Assembly (NCBI GenBank): GCA_030653975.1
Contig: JAURYH010000026.1
Coordinates: forward strand, 1-47,199
Origin: Hydrogenophaga sp.
Lineage (GTDB): Bacteria; Pseudomonadota; Gammaproteobacteria; Burkholderiales; Burkholderiaceae_C
DNA: 47,199 nucleotides
Reading direction: 5' to 3'
The translations under genes were made by a program, and so were the position numbers. Below, one piece after another: positions 24,914 to 32,634 of the stretch (positions are counted from its first letter, which is position 1; every line of letters begins with the position of its first letter). The notes beneath the pieces are model-generated. The model had not been told where the DNA came from and did not search any database. It saw only the letters and a program-made list of their open reading frames with translations.

Positions 24914-27267
24914 ACGCGCCCGATCTGAAACTCGTGATGCAGAAACCCAAGCCCGTCGAAGGACTCGCAAAGGCTTCGGCGGGCCCGGCCCGAACGGAAT
25001 TGTCAGCAGCCGGTCAATCCAAATTTCACGAAAGCGCACGCGCCCAGGTGGCCGGTGCCGCCACCTACATCGACGACATCCCAGAGGTGCGTGGCACGCT
25101 GCACGCCGCGCCGGTCTGCTCGCCCGTGGCCCACGGCATCCTGCGCAAGCTCGATGCCTCGGCCACGTTGGCCCTGCCCGGCGTGCGCGCGGTGATCGAC
25201 GCTGGCGACATCCCCGGCGACACCACACTCGCCGCCTTCGCGCACGACGAACCCGTGTTCGCGCTCGACACCGTGCTGTTCACCGGCCAGGTGATCGCGC
25301 TGGTGGTGGCCGACGACGTGATGACCGCGCGCCGCGCCGCGCGGCTCGTGAAGCTGGAGATCGAGGAACTGCCCGCGGTGCTCAATGTGCACGAGGCGCA
25401 CGCGCTGGAAAGTTATGTGTTGCCACCCGTGGAGGTGCGCCGGGGCGATCCGAAGGCCGCACTCCGGCGCGCGCCACACCAGCTCGAAGGCCGTTTCGAA
25501 GTCGGCGGCCAGGAACATTTCTACCTCGAAGGCCAGGTCGCCTACGTGCTGCCGCTGGAGCAGAACCAGTGGTGGGTCTACAGCAGCACCCAGCACCCGG
25601 GCGAGGTGCAGCACTGGGTCTCGCATGCGCTGGGCATTGCCAACAACGCCGTCACGGTCGAATGCCGGCGCATGGGCGGCGGCTTCGGCGGCAAGGAAAC
25701 GCAGGCCGGCCACCTCGCGGTCTGGGCCGCCATCGCAGCCAACCGGCTGAAGTGCCCGGTCAAGCTGCGGCTGGACCGCGACGACGACTTCATGATCACC
25801 GGCAAGCGCCACCCCTTCGCCTACCACTACCGCGTGGGATTTGATGACAGCGGCCTGCTCTGCGGGCTGGAGCTGGAGATGCTGGCCAACTGCGGTTTCA
25901 GCGCCGACCTCTCCGGGCCGGTGGCCGACCGCGCCATCTTCCACGCCGACAACGCCTACTTCCTCGAAGACGTCGCCGTGGCCAGCTACCGCTGCAAGAC
26001 CAACACGCAGAGCCACACCGCCTTCCGCGGATTCGGCGGCCCGCAGGGCGTGATCGTGATCGAGCGCATCCTGAGCGACATCGCGCGCACGCTGGGCCTG
26101 GACCCGCTGGACGTGCGGCTGCGCAACCTGTACGGCATTGAAGAGCGCAATGTCACCCACTACCAGATGAAGGTGGAAGACAACATCCTCGACCCACTGA
26201 TCAACACCCTGGCGCTCACCAGCGGCTACCGCGAGCGGCGCGAACAGATCGCCGCGTGGAACGCCAGCAGCCCCGTCATCAAGAAAGGCCTGGCGCTCAC
26301 ACCCGTCAAGTTCGGCATCAGCTTCACCGCCACCCTGTTCAACCAGGCCGGCGCGCTGGTGCACGTCTACACCGACGGCAGCGTGCAAGTGAACCACGGC
26401 GGCACCGAGATGGGCCAGGGCCTGAACACCAAGGTGGCGCAGATCGTGGCCGACGAACTCGGCGTGCCTTTCGAGCGCGTGCTGGCCACCGCCAGCGACA
26501 CCAGCAAGGTGCCCAACGCCAGCGCCACGGCGGCCAGCAGCGGCACCGACCTCAACGGCCGCGCGGCGCAGTTCGCCGCGCGCCACGTGCGCGACAACCT
26601 CGCCGCCTTCGTGGCCGGGCTCGATGGCTGCGGCGCGGGCGCGGTGCGCTTCGAGGGCGGCCAGGTCATCACCGACAAGCGCACACGCCGCTGGGAAGAC
26701 GTGGTCGGCGCGGCCTACGCCAACCGCATCCAGCTCTGGAGCGACGGCTTCTACCGCACGCCCAAGATCCACTACGACAAGACCACCCTCACCGGCCGGC
26801 CGTTCTACTACTTCGCCTACGGTGCGGCCGTCAGCGAGGTTGCCATCGACACCCTCACCGGCGAATACCGCGTGCTGAAGGTGGACATCCTGCACGACGT
26901 CGGCCACAGCATCAACCCGGCCATCGACATCGGCCAGATCGAAGGCGGCTTCATCCAGGGCATGGGCTGGCTCACCACCGAACAACTGGTATGGAACGGC
27001 AAAGGCTATTTGCAGACCCACGCGCCCAGCACCTACAAGATCCCCGCCACAGGCGACGTGCCGGCCCACTTCAAGGTCGCGCTCTGGCCCGAAGCCAACC
27101 GCGAGGACAACGTGCACGGCAGCAAGGCCGTGGGCGAACCGCCGTTCATGCTGGCCATCAGCGTCTACGAGGCGCTGCGCGACGCGGTGGCGCAGGCGGG
27201 CGGCGATGCGCTGCTGGTGAACGCGCCGGCCACGGCCGAAGAGGTGTTGCGCGCGCTGGGCGCCTGA
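24910..27267 (+). CDS. xdhB: Xanthine dehydrogenase large subunit (molybdopterin)
   Basis: Catalytic molybdenum subunit (785 residues, standard length). The N-terminal domain begins about residue 35 (SKFHESARAQVAGAATYIDD). Molybdenum cofactor motifs are intact: MGGGFGGKETQAGH (about 255), AFRGFGGPQGV with the substrate arginine (about 370), GGTEMGQGLNTKVAQ (about 495) and VGEPPFMLAISV with the catalytic glutamate near the C-terminus (about 742). The ATG overlaps the xdhA stop (ATGA), so the two subunits are translationally coupled. No xdhC chaperone gene follows; the next gene is on the other strand. The role in purine degradation fits the guaD and adenine deaminase genes nearby. Confidence 0.95.
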   Translation: MNAPDLKLVMQKPKPVEGLAKASAGPARTELSAAGQSKFHESARAQVAGAATYIDDIPEVRGTLHAAPVCSPVAHGILRKLDASATLALPGVRAVIDAGDIPGDTTLAAFAHDEPVFALDTVLFTGQVIALVVADDVMTARRAARLVKLEIEELPAVLNVHEAHALESYVLPPVEVRRGDPKAALRRAPHQLEGRFEVGGQEHFYLEGQVAYVLPLEQNQWWVYSSTQHPGEVQHWVSHALGIANNAVTVECRRMGGGFGGKETQAGHLAVWAAIAANRLKCPVKLRLDRDDDFMITGKRHPFAYHYRVGFDDSGLLCGLELEMLANCGFSADLSGPVADRAIFHADNAYFLEDVAVASYRCKTNTQSHTAFRGFGGPQGVIVIERILSDIARTLGLDPLDVRLRNLYGIEERNVTHYQMKVEDNILDPLINTLALTSGYRERREQIAAWNASSPVIKKGLALTPVKFGISFTATLFNQAGALVHVYTDGSVQVNHGGTEMGQGLNTKVAQIVADELGVPFERVLATASDTSKVPNASATAASSGTDLNGRAAQFAARHVRDNLAAFVAGLDGCGAGAVRFEGGQVITDKRTRRWEDVVGAAYANRIQLWSDGFYRTPKIHYDKTTLTGRPFYYFAYGAAVSEVAIDTLTGEYRVLKVDILHDVGHSINPAIDIGQIEGGFIQGMGWLTTEQLVWNGKGYLQTHAPSTYKIPATGDVPAHFKVALWPEANREDNVHGSKAVGEPPFMLAISVYEALRDAVAQAGGDALLVNAPATAEEVLRALGA

Positions 27268-27285
27268 AGGCCAGCGCAGGAAGAC

Positions 27286-27987
27286 TCAGGTGGGCCCGGG
27301 TTGGGATCCCAGCAGCCGTTGCGCCCCGTTTTCGGCCTCAATGGCCCGATCAAAGGCGGGCAGGCCGATCTGGTTCAAGACCCGTTTGTATGCCTGGGCC
27401 ACCTCGGGCTCGAGCGCGGCCAGTGCGGTCGCGACGCGCCAGGATGCCGCCTCCCGGTCCGGATCGTTCACCACCCTGTAGACGAGCCCCCATTCCAGCG
27501 CCTGCTGGGCATCAAACACCTCGCCAAGCAACAGCAGTGCGCGCGCGCGGGCCAGTCCCACCATGGCCGACAAGGTGGCGGTCAGGCCCCCGGTGACGAA
27601 CACCCCCAGCGAGGCCTCCGGCAGGCGAAAGCGTGCACTGCGGCCAGCCACCACCAGATCCGCATCCAGCATCCATTCGAGACCGGCGCCCAGCGTCCAG
27701 CCGTGCACATCGGCCACCACCGGCTGGGGCAGGCGCACGATCGCCTGCGCCACCGCCTGCACCAGCTCCAGATCCCGCTCGGTGGGTGGTTCGCTCACAT
27801 CGCGACCCGCGCAGAAGGCGCGCCCATGGCCGCGCAGTCGCACCACCCGAACACCCGGGTCCGCAGCCGCCGACCGCAAGGCATCGAGCAGGCGCAGCGC
27901 GAGATCGTTGTTGATCGCATTGAGCTTGTCGGGACGGTTCAGCGTCAGTGTCAGAACGCCATCGCGCCGGTCCGAAGTCAGTGTCAT
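27286..27987 (-). CDS. Enoyl-CoA hydratase/isomerase family protein
   Basis: Crotonase-fold protein of 233 residues, slightly short for the family. N-terminal core GVLTLTLNRPDKLNAINNDL, oxyanion-hole loop GHGRAFCAGRDVSE (about residues 52-66), second oxyanion segment DVHGWTLGAGLEWMLDADLV (about 93-112), and RLPEASLGVFVTGGLTATLS (about 120-140) are typical. A glutamate is present in GLEW and another in LPEAS, either of which could be catalytic. The substrate cannot be deduced. It starts 9 bases after the aminotransferase gene on the same strand, so the two are co-transcribed and may serve one pathway, probably catabolic. Confidence 0.88.
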   Translation of the reverse strand: MTLTSDRRDGVLTLTLNRPDKLNAINNDLALRLLDALRSAAADPGVRVVRLRGHGRAFCAGRDVSEPPTERDLELVQAVAQAIVRLPQPVVADVHGWTLGAGLEWMLDADLVVAGRSARFRLPEASLGVFVTGGLTATLSAMVGLARARALLLLGEVFDAQQALEWGLVYRVVNDPDREAASWRVATALAALEPEVAQAYKRVLNQIGLPAFDRAIEAENGAQRLLGSQPGPT

Positions 27988-27996
27988 GCTCGCTCC

Positions 27997-29289
27997 TCAA
28001 CCCCGCAGCACATCGCGACGCGCCCGGACCGCGTCTTCGAACGCGCCCAGCATCTCCTCGCAGGCCGCTTCGTCGAACGGCAGTGACAGGGACACCAGCC
28101 CGCGCTGCGCCATGTAGACCCCGCGCTCCAGCAGGTCGAAGAACAACAGTTCCTTCAGCAAGGTGTTGGACGGGGCCAGGTCCGCTGCGCAGCGCACCGG
28201 CCCGGTCATGCCGTGCAGGTTCATGACCGAGCCCAGGCCGGTGAACTGCGCCGCCACGCCGTGTGCCTGCAACACGGTGTTCAGCCGCTCGCGCAGCCGG
28301 TCGCCACGCTGATTCAATGCCGTCAACGCTTCCTGCGTCAACACCTGCTGCAGGCCGGCCAGGCCGGCGGCCATCGACAGCACGTTGTTGTTGAAGGTGC
28401 CCGCGTGCGACAGGGCGTTCGCGCGGCGCGGGTCGAACTGCGCCATGCAGTCCACGCGCCCGCCAAAGGCGCCGAAGGACAGGCCGCCGCCGAAGTACTT
28501 GCCGATCACCGTCAGGTCGGGCGTGATGCCCAGTTGCGCCTGCCGCCCGCCGATGGCCAGGCGCGAGGTCTGCACCTCGTCGAACACCAGCTGGGCGCCA
28601 CAGCCGCTGGCCAGCGCGCGCAGGCCGTGCAGGAACGCGGGTTCACCCGGGATGCAGCCGCCCGCGCCCAGCATGGGTTCGACGATGATCGCCGCCAGCG
28701 TCGGGCCGTGCTCGCGCACCAGCGCTTCCGCGACGGCCAGATCGTTGTAGGGCGCCACCACGTATTCGTGCGGCACGTTGATGGGCGAGCCGCCCCGGCC
28801 AAAGCTCAGCAGGCCCCCGTGGTAGGCCCCGTCGAACACCATGATCCTGGGCCGGGCGGTGAAGGCCTTGGCTGCGGCCAGCGCCAGCAGGCTGGCCTCT
28901 GTGCCCGAGTTGGTGAAACGCATCAGGGCCATCGACGGGAAACGCCGCTGGATCTCGGCCGCCAGCGCCACCTCGCGCCGGTTGTGGGACGACAGGCTCA
29001 CGCCATCGGCCAGCGCATCGACGATGGCCTGCCGGATCGCGGCGTTCGAGTGACCATACAACCCCGCGGTGAACTCGCCCAGGGCATCGAGGTAGCGGTG
29101 GCCGTCGGCGTCCCACAGGCGGGCGCCCTCCCCGCGCACCATGGTCAGTGGAAAGGGCGCGTGAAACAGCACGCTGCGCGTATTGCCCCCGGGCATCACG
29201 GTGGCCGCCTGGGCCAGCTGGCGCTCGCTGGCCGGGTTGCGTTCGCGGTAGCGCGCACGGGCGGTTTCGAGGGTATCGATGAGGTTCAT
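27997..29289 (-). CDS. Class III aminotransferase, glutamate-1-semialdehyde aminomutase-like
   Basis: PLP-dependent class III aminotransferase (430 residues). N-terminal substrate-loop motif MPGGNTRSVLFHAPFPLTM resembles glutamate-1-semialdehyde aminomutases. Cofactor motifs: TNSGTEASLLAL (about 125), AYHGG, VFDEVQTSRL (about 228) and the PLP lysine in TVIGKYFGGGLSFGAFGG (about 256). Context with an enoyl-CoA hydratase and a divergent TetR regulator argues against a role in haem synthesis and for catabolism of an amino acid or amine. The substrate is unknown. The start at 29289 has TAGGAG 6 bases upstream; an in-frame extension reaches back through the TetR operator and is rejected. Confidence 0.87.
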   Translation of the reverse strand: MNLIDTLETARARYRERNPASERQLAQAATVMPGGNTRSVLFHAPFPLTMVRGEGARLWDADGHRYLDALGEFTAGLYGHSNAAIRQAIVDALADGVSLSSHNRREVALAAEIQRRFPSMALMRFTNSGTEASLLALAAAKAFTARPRIMVFDGAYHGGLLSFGRGGSPINVPHEYVVAPYNDLAVAEALVREHGPTLAAIIVEPMLGAGGCIPGEPAFLHGLRALASGCGAQLVFDEVQTSRLAIGGRQAQLGITPDLTVIGKYFGGGLSFGAFGGRVDCMAQFDPRRANALSHAGTFNNNVLSMAAGLAGLQQVLTQEALTALNQRGDRLRERLNTVLQAHGVAAQFTGLGSVMNLHGMTGPVRCAADLAPSNTLLKELLFFDLLERGVYMAQRGLVSLSLPFDEAACEEMLGAFEDAVRARRDVLRG

Positions 29290-29312
29290 GGTCGCTCCTA
29301 CACACCGCTGTT

Positions 29313-29329
29313 CCTGTACAGTGTACAAG
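29313..29329. promoter_or_regulatory. TetR-type palindrome in the divergent promoter region
   Basis: CCTGTACAGTGTACAAG contains two TGTACA hexamers, each self-complementary, around a single G. It lies in the 79-base gap between the aminotransferase and TetR genes, so one site could control both directions. Confidence 0.6.
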
Positions 29330-29368
29330 AAACTTCGCATTTCTGAAACACCGGTATCCTCGCGCTTC

Positions 29369-30106
29369 ATGAGCACTTCAAAGCCCACCTCTGCGCCCTC
29401 CAGACCCGGCGACGGCCTGACCCGCGACGCGGTGCTGGCCGCCGCTTTGGCACTGATCGACCGCAAAGGCGTGGCGGCTTTCAGCGTTCGCGATCTGGCG
29501 CGTGAACTGGGCGTGTACCCCACGGCCCTGTACTGGCATGTGCCGGGTCGCAACGCCCTGATCGCCGGTGCCGTGGCACTGGCCCTGGGCGACCTCAAGC
29601 CCACGCGCCGGCCGGCCGACTGGGCCGCGGGCGTGCGCACGCTGTTCCGGCGCTACCGCAAGGCGGTGCGCGCGCACCCCGCCATCGCCCCGGTGCTCGG
29701 TGCCCAGCTGGTTTCCAACGAAAGCATGCCGTGCGAACTCGTGGAGCACATGCTGGCGCTGCTGGAGCGCGCGGGCTTTTCCGGCGACCGGCTGCGCCAC
29801 GCCTACAACACGCTGGTCGCGGGCATGGTGGGCTTCGTCACACTGGAACTCGCGCCCCTGCCCGAAGAAGACCCCGAGGGCTGGGCCAAGGCGCACCGGC
29901 AACGCATGCAGAGCGTGAACGCCCGGCAATGCCCCACACTGGCACGCGAAATGCCCCACCTGGCGCGCGGCGCTTTCGTGGTCCGCGCATCCAGCGGCGT
30001 CGATCAGCCGCTGGAGCAGAGCTTCGAGTTCTGGACCGAGACGGTGATCCAGGGGCTGGCGGCCATGCGGGAGCGTTCGGCCCCGGGTCCTGCGCAGGCC
30101 ACCTGA
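29369..30106 (+). CDS. TetR-family regulator with TetR-C-type domain
   Basis: TetR/AcrR-family regulator of 245 residues. After a Ser/Pro-rich N-terminal lead (MSTSKPTSAPSRPGDG), the helix-turn-helix spans about residues 18-65: LTRDAVLAAALALIDRKGVA, then VRDLARELGVYPTALYWHVP. The C-terminal ligand domain (about 85-235) includes MPCELVEHMLALLERAGFSG and HAYNTLVAGMVGFVTLELAP. The YPTALYWHV pattern and the long C-terminal domain resemble the TetR_C class. It is divergent from the aminotransferase/hydratase pair, with a TGTACA palindrome between, so it most likely represses that pair. Starts upstream of 29369 overlap the operator and lack support. Confidence 0.87.
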   Translation: MSTSKPTSAPSRPGDGLTRDAVLAAALALIDRKGVAAFSVRDLARELGVYPTALYWHVPGRNALIAGAVALALGDLKPTRRPADWAAGVRTLFRRYRKAVRAHPAIAPVLGAQLVSNESMPCELVEHMLALLERAGFSGDRLRHAYNTLVAGMVGFVTLELAPLPEEDPEGWAKAHRQRMQSVNARQCPTLAREMPHLARGAFVVRASSGVDQPLEQSFEFWTETVIQGLAAMRERSAPGPAQAT

Positions 30107-30135
30107 GTGTGGCAGCCGGGGCCGTGGGCCCACCC

Positions 30136-30152
30136 CTAGAATGATTCGCATG
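30136..30152 (+). promoter_or_regulatory. Possible leaderless start: -10 box next to the panE ATG
   Basis: TAGAAT (30136-30141) followed by GATTCGC and ATG at 30150 puts a good -10 hexamer where transcription would begin at or just before the start codon. No Shine-Dalgarno sequence precedes either candidate ATG (30141 or 30150). No convincing -35 box is visible. Confidence 0.35.
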
Positions 30153-31094
30153 AACGCGAACACCTCTCACCGACTCCAGGTCGCCGTCATGGGCGCCGGC
30201 GCCGTCGGCTGTTACTACGGCGGCATGCTGGCGCGCGCTGGCCACGCGGTCACGCTGATCGGCCGGCCCGCGCACATGCAGGCCGTGGCCGCGAACGGTC
30301 TGCGCATGCAGACGCTGAGCTTCGACGAAACCGTGACTCTGTCCGCCAGCACCGGGCCCGGTGCCGTGGCCGGGGCCGATGTGGTGCTGTTCGCCGTGAA
30401 GTCGCCCGACACCGAAAGCGCCGGCGAAGAGATGCGCTCGTTCCTGAAGCCCGGTGCGCTGGTGCTGTGCCTGCAGAACGGCGTGGACAACGCCGAGCGG
30501 CTGCGGCGGGTGCTGCCCGGTCAAGCGGTCGCCGCCGCCGTGGTCTATGTGGCCACCGAGATGGCCGGACCCGGCCACCTGCGGCACCACGGACGCGGCG
30601 AACTCGTGATCGAGCCTTCGTCGCGCAGCGCCGAGCTGGCGCAGGCGCTGGTCTCGGCCGGCGTACCCACCGCCATCTCCGACAACGTGCGCGGCGCGCT
30701 CTGGGCCAAGCTCATCCTCAACTGCGCCTACAACGCCCTCTCGGCCGTCGCTCGCCTGCCGTATGGCGAACTGGTGCAGCGCCCCGGCGTGAACGACGTG
30801 ATGCGCGACGTGGTGGCCGAATGCCGCGCGGTGGCTGCGGCCGACGGCGTCACCCTGCCCGGCGACGTCGACACCGCCGTGCGCCGCATCGCCGAGACCA
30901 TGCCGTCCCAATACTCCTCGACGGCGCAGGACCTGATGCGCGGCAAGCCGAGCGAGATCGACCACCTCAACGGTTACGTGGTGCGGCGCGGCGAAGCGCT
31001 GGGTGTGCCCGTGCCCGCGAACCGGGTGCTGTGGACGCTGACGAAGCTGGTCGAAACCCCGGCTGCGGCGCCACCACCCACCCGGTCACTCTGA
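30150..31094 (+). CDS. 2-dehydropantoate 2-reductase family protein
   Basis: Ketopantoate reductase, reducing 2-dehydropantoate to pantoate with NADPH on the route to pantothenate and CoA, or a paralogue acting on a related keto acid (314 residues from this start). The nucleotide-binding motif VAVMGAGAVGCYYGGMLARA is near the N-terminus, then FAVKSPDTE and LCLQNGVDNAE. The catalytic lysine region is ALWAKLILNCAYNALSAV (about 185-200). The C-terminal helical domain has PSQYSSTAQDLMRGKPSEID and LNGYVVRRGEALGVPVPANR, which hold the usual serine and glutamate. The ATG at 30141 is an alternative start; 30150 is preferred because TAGAAT looks like a -10 box. No other pan genes are near, so the panE symbol is withheld. 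Confidence 0.87.
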   Translation: MNANTSHRLQVAVMGAGAVGCYYGGMLARAGHAVTLIGRPAHMQAVAANGLRMQTLSFDETVTLSASTGPGAVAGADVVLFAVKSPDTESAGEEMRSFLKPGALVLCLQNGVDNAERLRRVLPGQAVAAAVVYVATEMAGPGHLRHHGRGELVIEPSSRSAELAQALVSAGVPTAISDNVRGALWAKLILNCAYNALSAVARLPYGELVQRPGVNDVMRDVVAECRAVAAADGVTLPGDVDTAVRRIAETMPSQYSSTAQDLMRGKPSEIDHLNGYVVRRGEALGVPVPANRVLWTLTKLVETPAAAPPPTRSL

Positions 31095-31150
31095 CGAACC
31101 TGTGACGGTCAGCATCGCGGGGCAAATGGCGTTGCACCGCCTCCGGGACT

Positions 31151-32248
31151 TCAAGGCTTGATCGCCACCTTCAACACCCCATCGCGCTGGTTCGAAAACA
31201 GCTCGTAGGCGGCCACGATGTCCTCCAGCTTGAACTGGTGCGTCACCATCAGGCCCAGATCGATGCGGCCCGAGGCCACGACGTTCATCAGCCGGCGCAT
31301 GCGCTCCTTGCCGCCCGGGCACAGCGCGGTGACGATGCGGTGGTCGCCCAGGCCGGCGGCGAAGGCGCCCAGCGGAATGGTGAGGTCGCTCGAGTACACG
31401 CCCAGGCTGGACAAGGTGCCACCGGGTTTGAGCACGCCCAGGGCCGATTCGAACGTGGACTGGGTGCCCAGCGCCTCGATGGACGCATCCACGCCGCGCC
31501 CGCGCGTGATTTTCATGATCTCGTCAACCACATCGCAATTTTTGAAGTTGAGCGTGAGGTCGGCACCCATCTTCTTCGCGATGTCCAGGCGGTGGTCGTT
31601 GCCATCGACCGCGATGATGGTGGAGGCGCCCAGCAGGCGCGCGCCCGCCGTGGCGCACAGGCCGATGGGGCCTTGCGCAAACACCACCACGGTGTCGCCG
31701 ATGCGGATGCGGGCGTTCTCCGCGCCCTTGAAGCCGGTGGACATGATGTCGGGGCACATCAGCACCTGCTCGTCGGTCAGGCCGTCGGGGATGGGCGCGA
31801 GGTTGGCCTGCGCATCGGGCACCAGCACGTACTCGGCCTGGGTGCCGTCGATCAGGTTGCCGAAGCGCCAGCCCGCCGTGGCCTTGAAACCGTGGCAGCC
31901 ACACAGGCCCTGGGGAATCAGGTAGCTGCCGTCCTGCGAGGGCGCGCCGTCCTGCGCCGCGTACGAATTGAAGTTGGGGCAGATGGCGCCGGCGATCACG
32001 CGCTGGCCTTCGGTGTAGCCCATCACGGCGCTGCCCAGCTTCTCGATCACACCCACCGGCTCGTGGCCGATGGTCAGCCCCTGGGCGACCGGGTACTCCC
32101 CCTTGAGGATGTGCACATCGGTGCCGCAGATGGTGGTGGTCGTGATGCGGATCAGGGCGTCGTTAGGGCCGACATCGGGGATGGGTTTGTCCACCACTTC
32201 GATGCGGTTTTTCTCGACAAAGACGGCTGCTTTCATCATGGTGGCCAT
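31151..32248 (-). CDS. Zinc-dependent NAD(P) alcohol dehydrogenase
   Basis: Medium-chain dehydrogenase/reductase of 365 residues. The catalytic zinc cysteine and its partners are in TTICGTDVHILKGEYP (about residue 40), and the histidine is in TIGHEPVGVIEKLG (about 62). The Rossmann domain has VVVFAQGPIGLCATAGARLL (about 188-207) and AVDGNDHRLDIAKKMGAD. The segment CPNFNSYAAQDGAPSQDGSY is distinctive and resembles, from memory, a Cupriavidus necator alcohol dehydrogenase active on short secondary alcohols and diols. The usual four-cysteine structural zinc lobe is not present in canonical form. The enzyme is probably cytosolic; the physiological substrate is uncertain. It converges on the ketopantoate reductase gene and follows the YdcH-like gene by 39 bases. 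Confidence 0.88.
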   Translation of the reverse strand: MATMMKAAVFVEKNRIEVVDKPIPDVGPNDALIRITTTTICGTDVHILKGEYPVAQGLTIGHEPVGVIEKLGSAVMGYTEGQRVIAGAICPNFNSYAAQDGAPSQDGSYLIPQGLCGCHGFKATAGWRFGNLIDGTQAEYVLVPDAQANLAPIPDGLTDEQVLMCPDIMSTGFKGAENARIRIGDTVVVFAQGPIGLCATAGARLLGASTIIAVDGNDHRLDIAKKMGADLTLNFKNCDVVDEIMKITRGRGVDASIEALGTQSTFESALGVLKPGGTLSSLGVYSSDLTIPLGAFAAGLGDHRIVTALCPGGKERMRRLMNVVASGRIDLGLMVTHQFKLEDIVAAYELFSNQRDGVLKVAIKP

Positions 32249-32287
32249 GGGAACTCCTGTAACGGTTGAAAACCCGGCTCGGTGGTG

Positions 32288-32506
32288 TCAGTCGCCACTG
32301 GCCTTCTGGAGCACAGCGTACAGCTCATCCTTGAGTTGCAGCTTTTCGCGTTTGAGCGTGTCGATCTCTGCGGGGGTTGCCATCTGAATGCCGTCCTCCA
32401 TGTTCTGGATCTTCTGATCGAGTTCATTGTGCTGGTCGAACAGACGCGTGAAGTGGAGGTCGTTGTTCTTGAGACTGGTGATGAGGTCTCGGTATTCTGG
32501 AAACAT
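32288..32506 (-). CDS. YdcH/DUF465 family small coiled-coil protein
   Basis: A 72-residue protein of the YdcH (DUF465) family. MFPEYRDLITSLKNNDLHFT at the N-terminus and FDQHNELDQKIQNMEDGIQM, then IDTLKREKLQLKDELYAVLQ, form two amphipathic helices expected to make a coiled-coil hairpin. Family members are cytosolic with no firmly established function. It reads in the same direction as the alcohol dehydrogenase 39 bases downstream and may share its transcript. The 128 bases upstream, to the amidohydrolase stop, show no other gene. Confidence 0.85.
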   Translation of the reverse strand: MFPEYRDLITSLKNNDLHFTRLFDQHNELDQKIQNMEDGIQMATPAEIDTLKREKLQLKDELYAVLQKASGD

Positions 32507-32634
32507 TGGATCGTCTTTCGTGAAAAGCCACCGGGATGCGCAGGATCGCGCCGCGCCCAGGCTCGACGGGATCAGGTAGCTTGGGCGATATGCGCCCGGT
32601 CATCTGTGCGCCAGCGCCCAGACCATGGCGGGTG

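Noticed and set aside
25003..27117. A 704-residue minus-strand frame across xdhB
   Set aside because: Antisense shadow of xdhB, with no domain features and composition typical of such frames.
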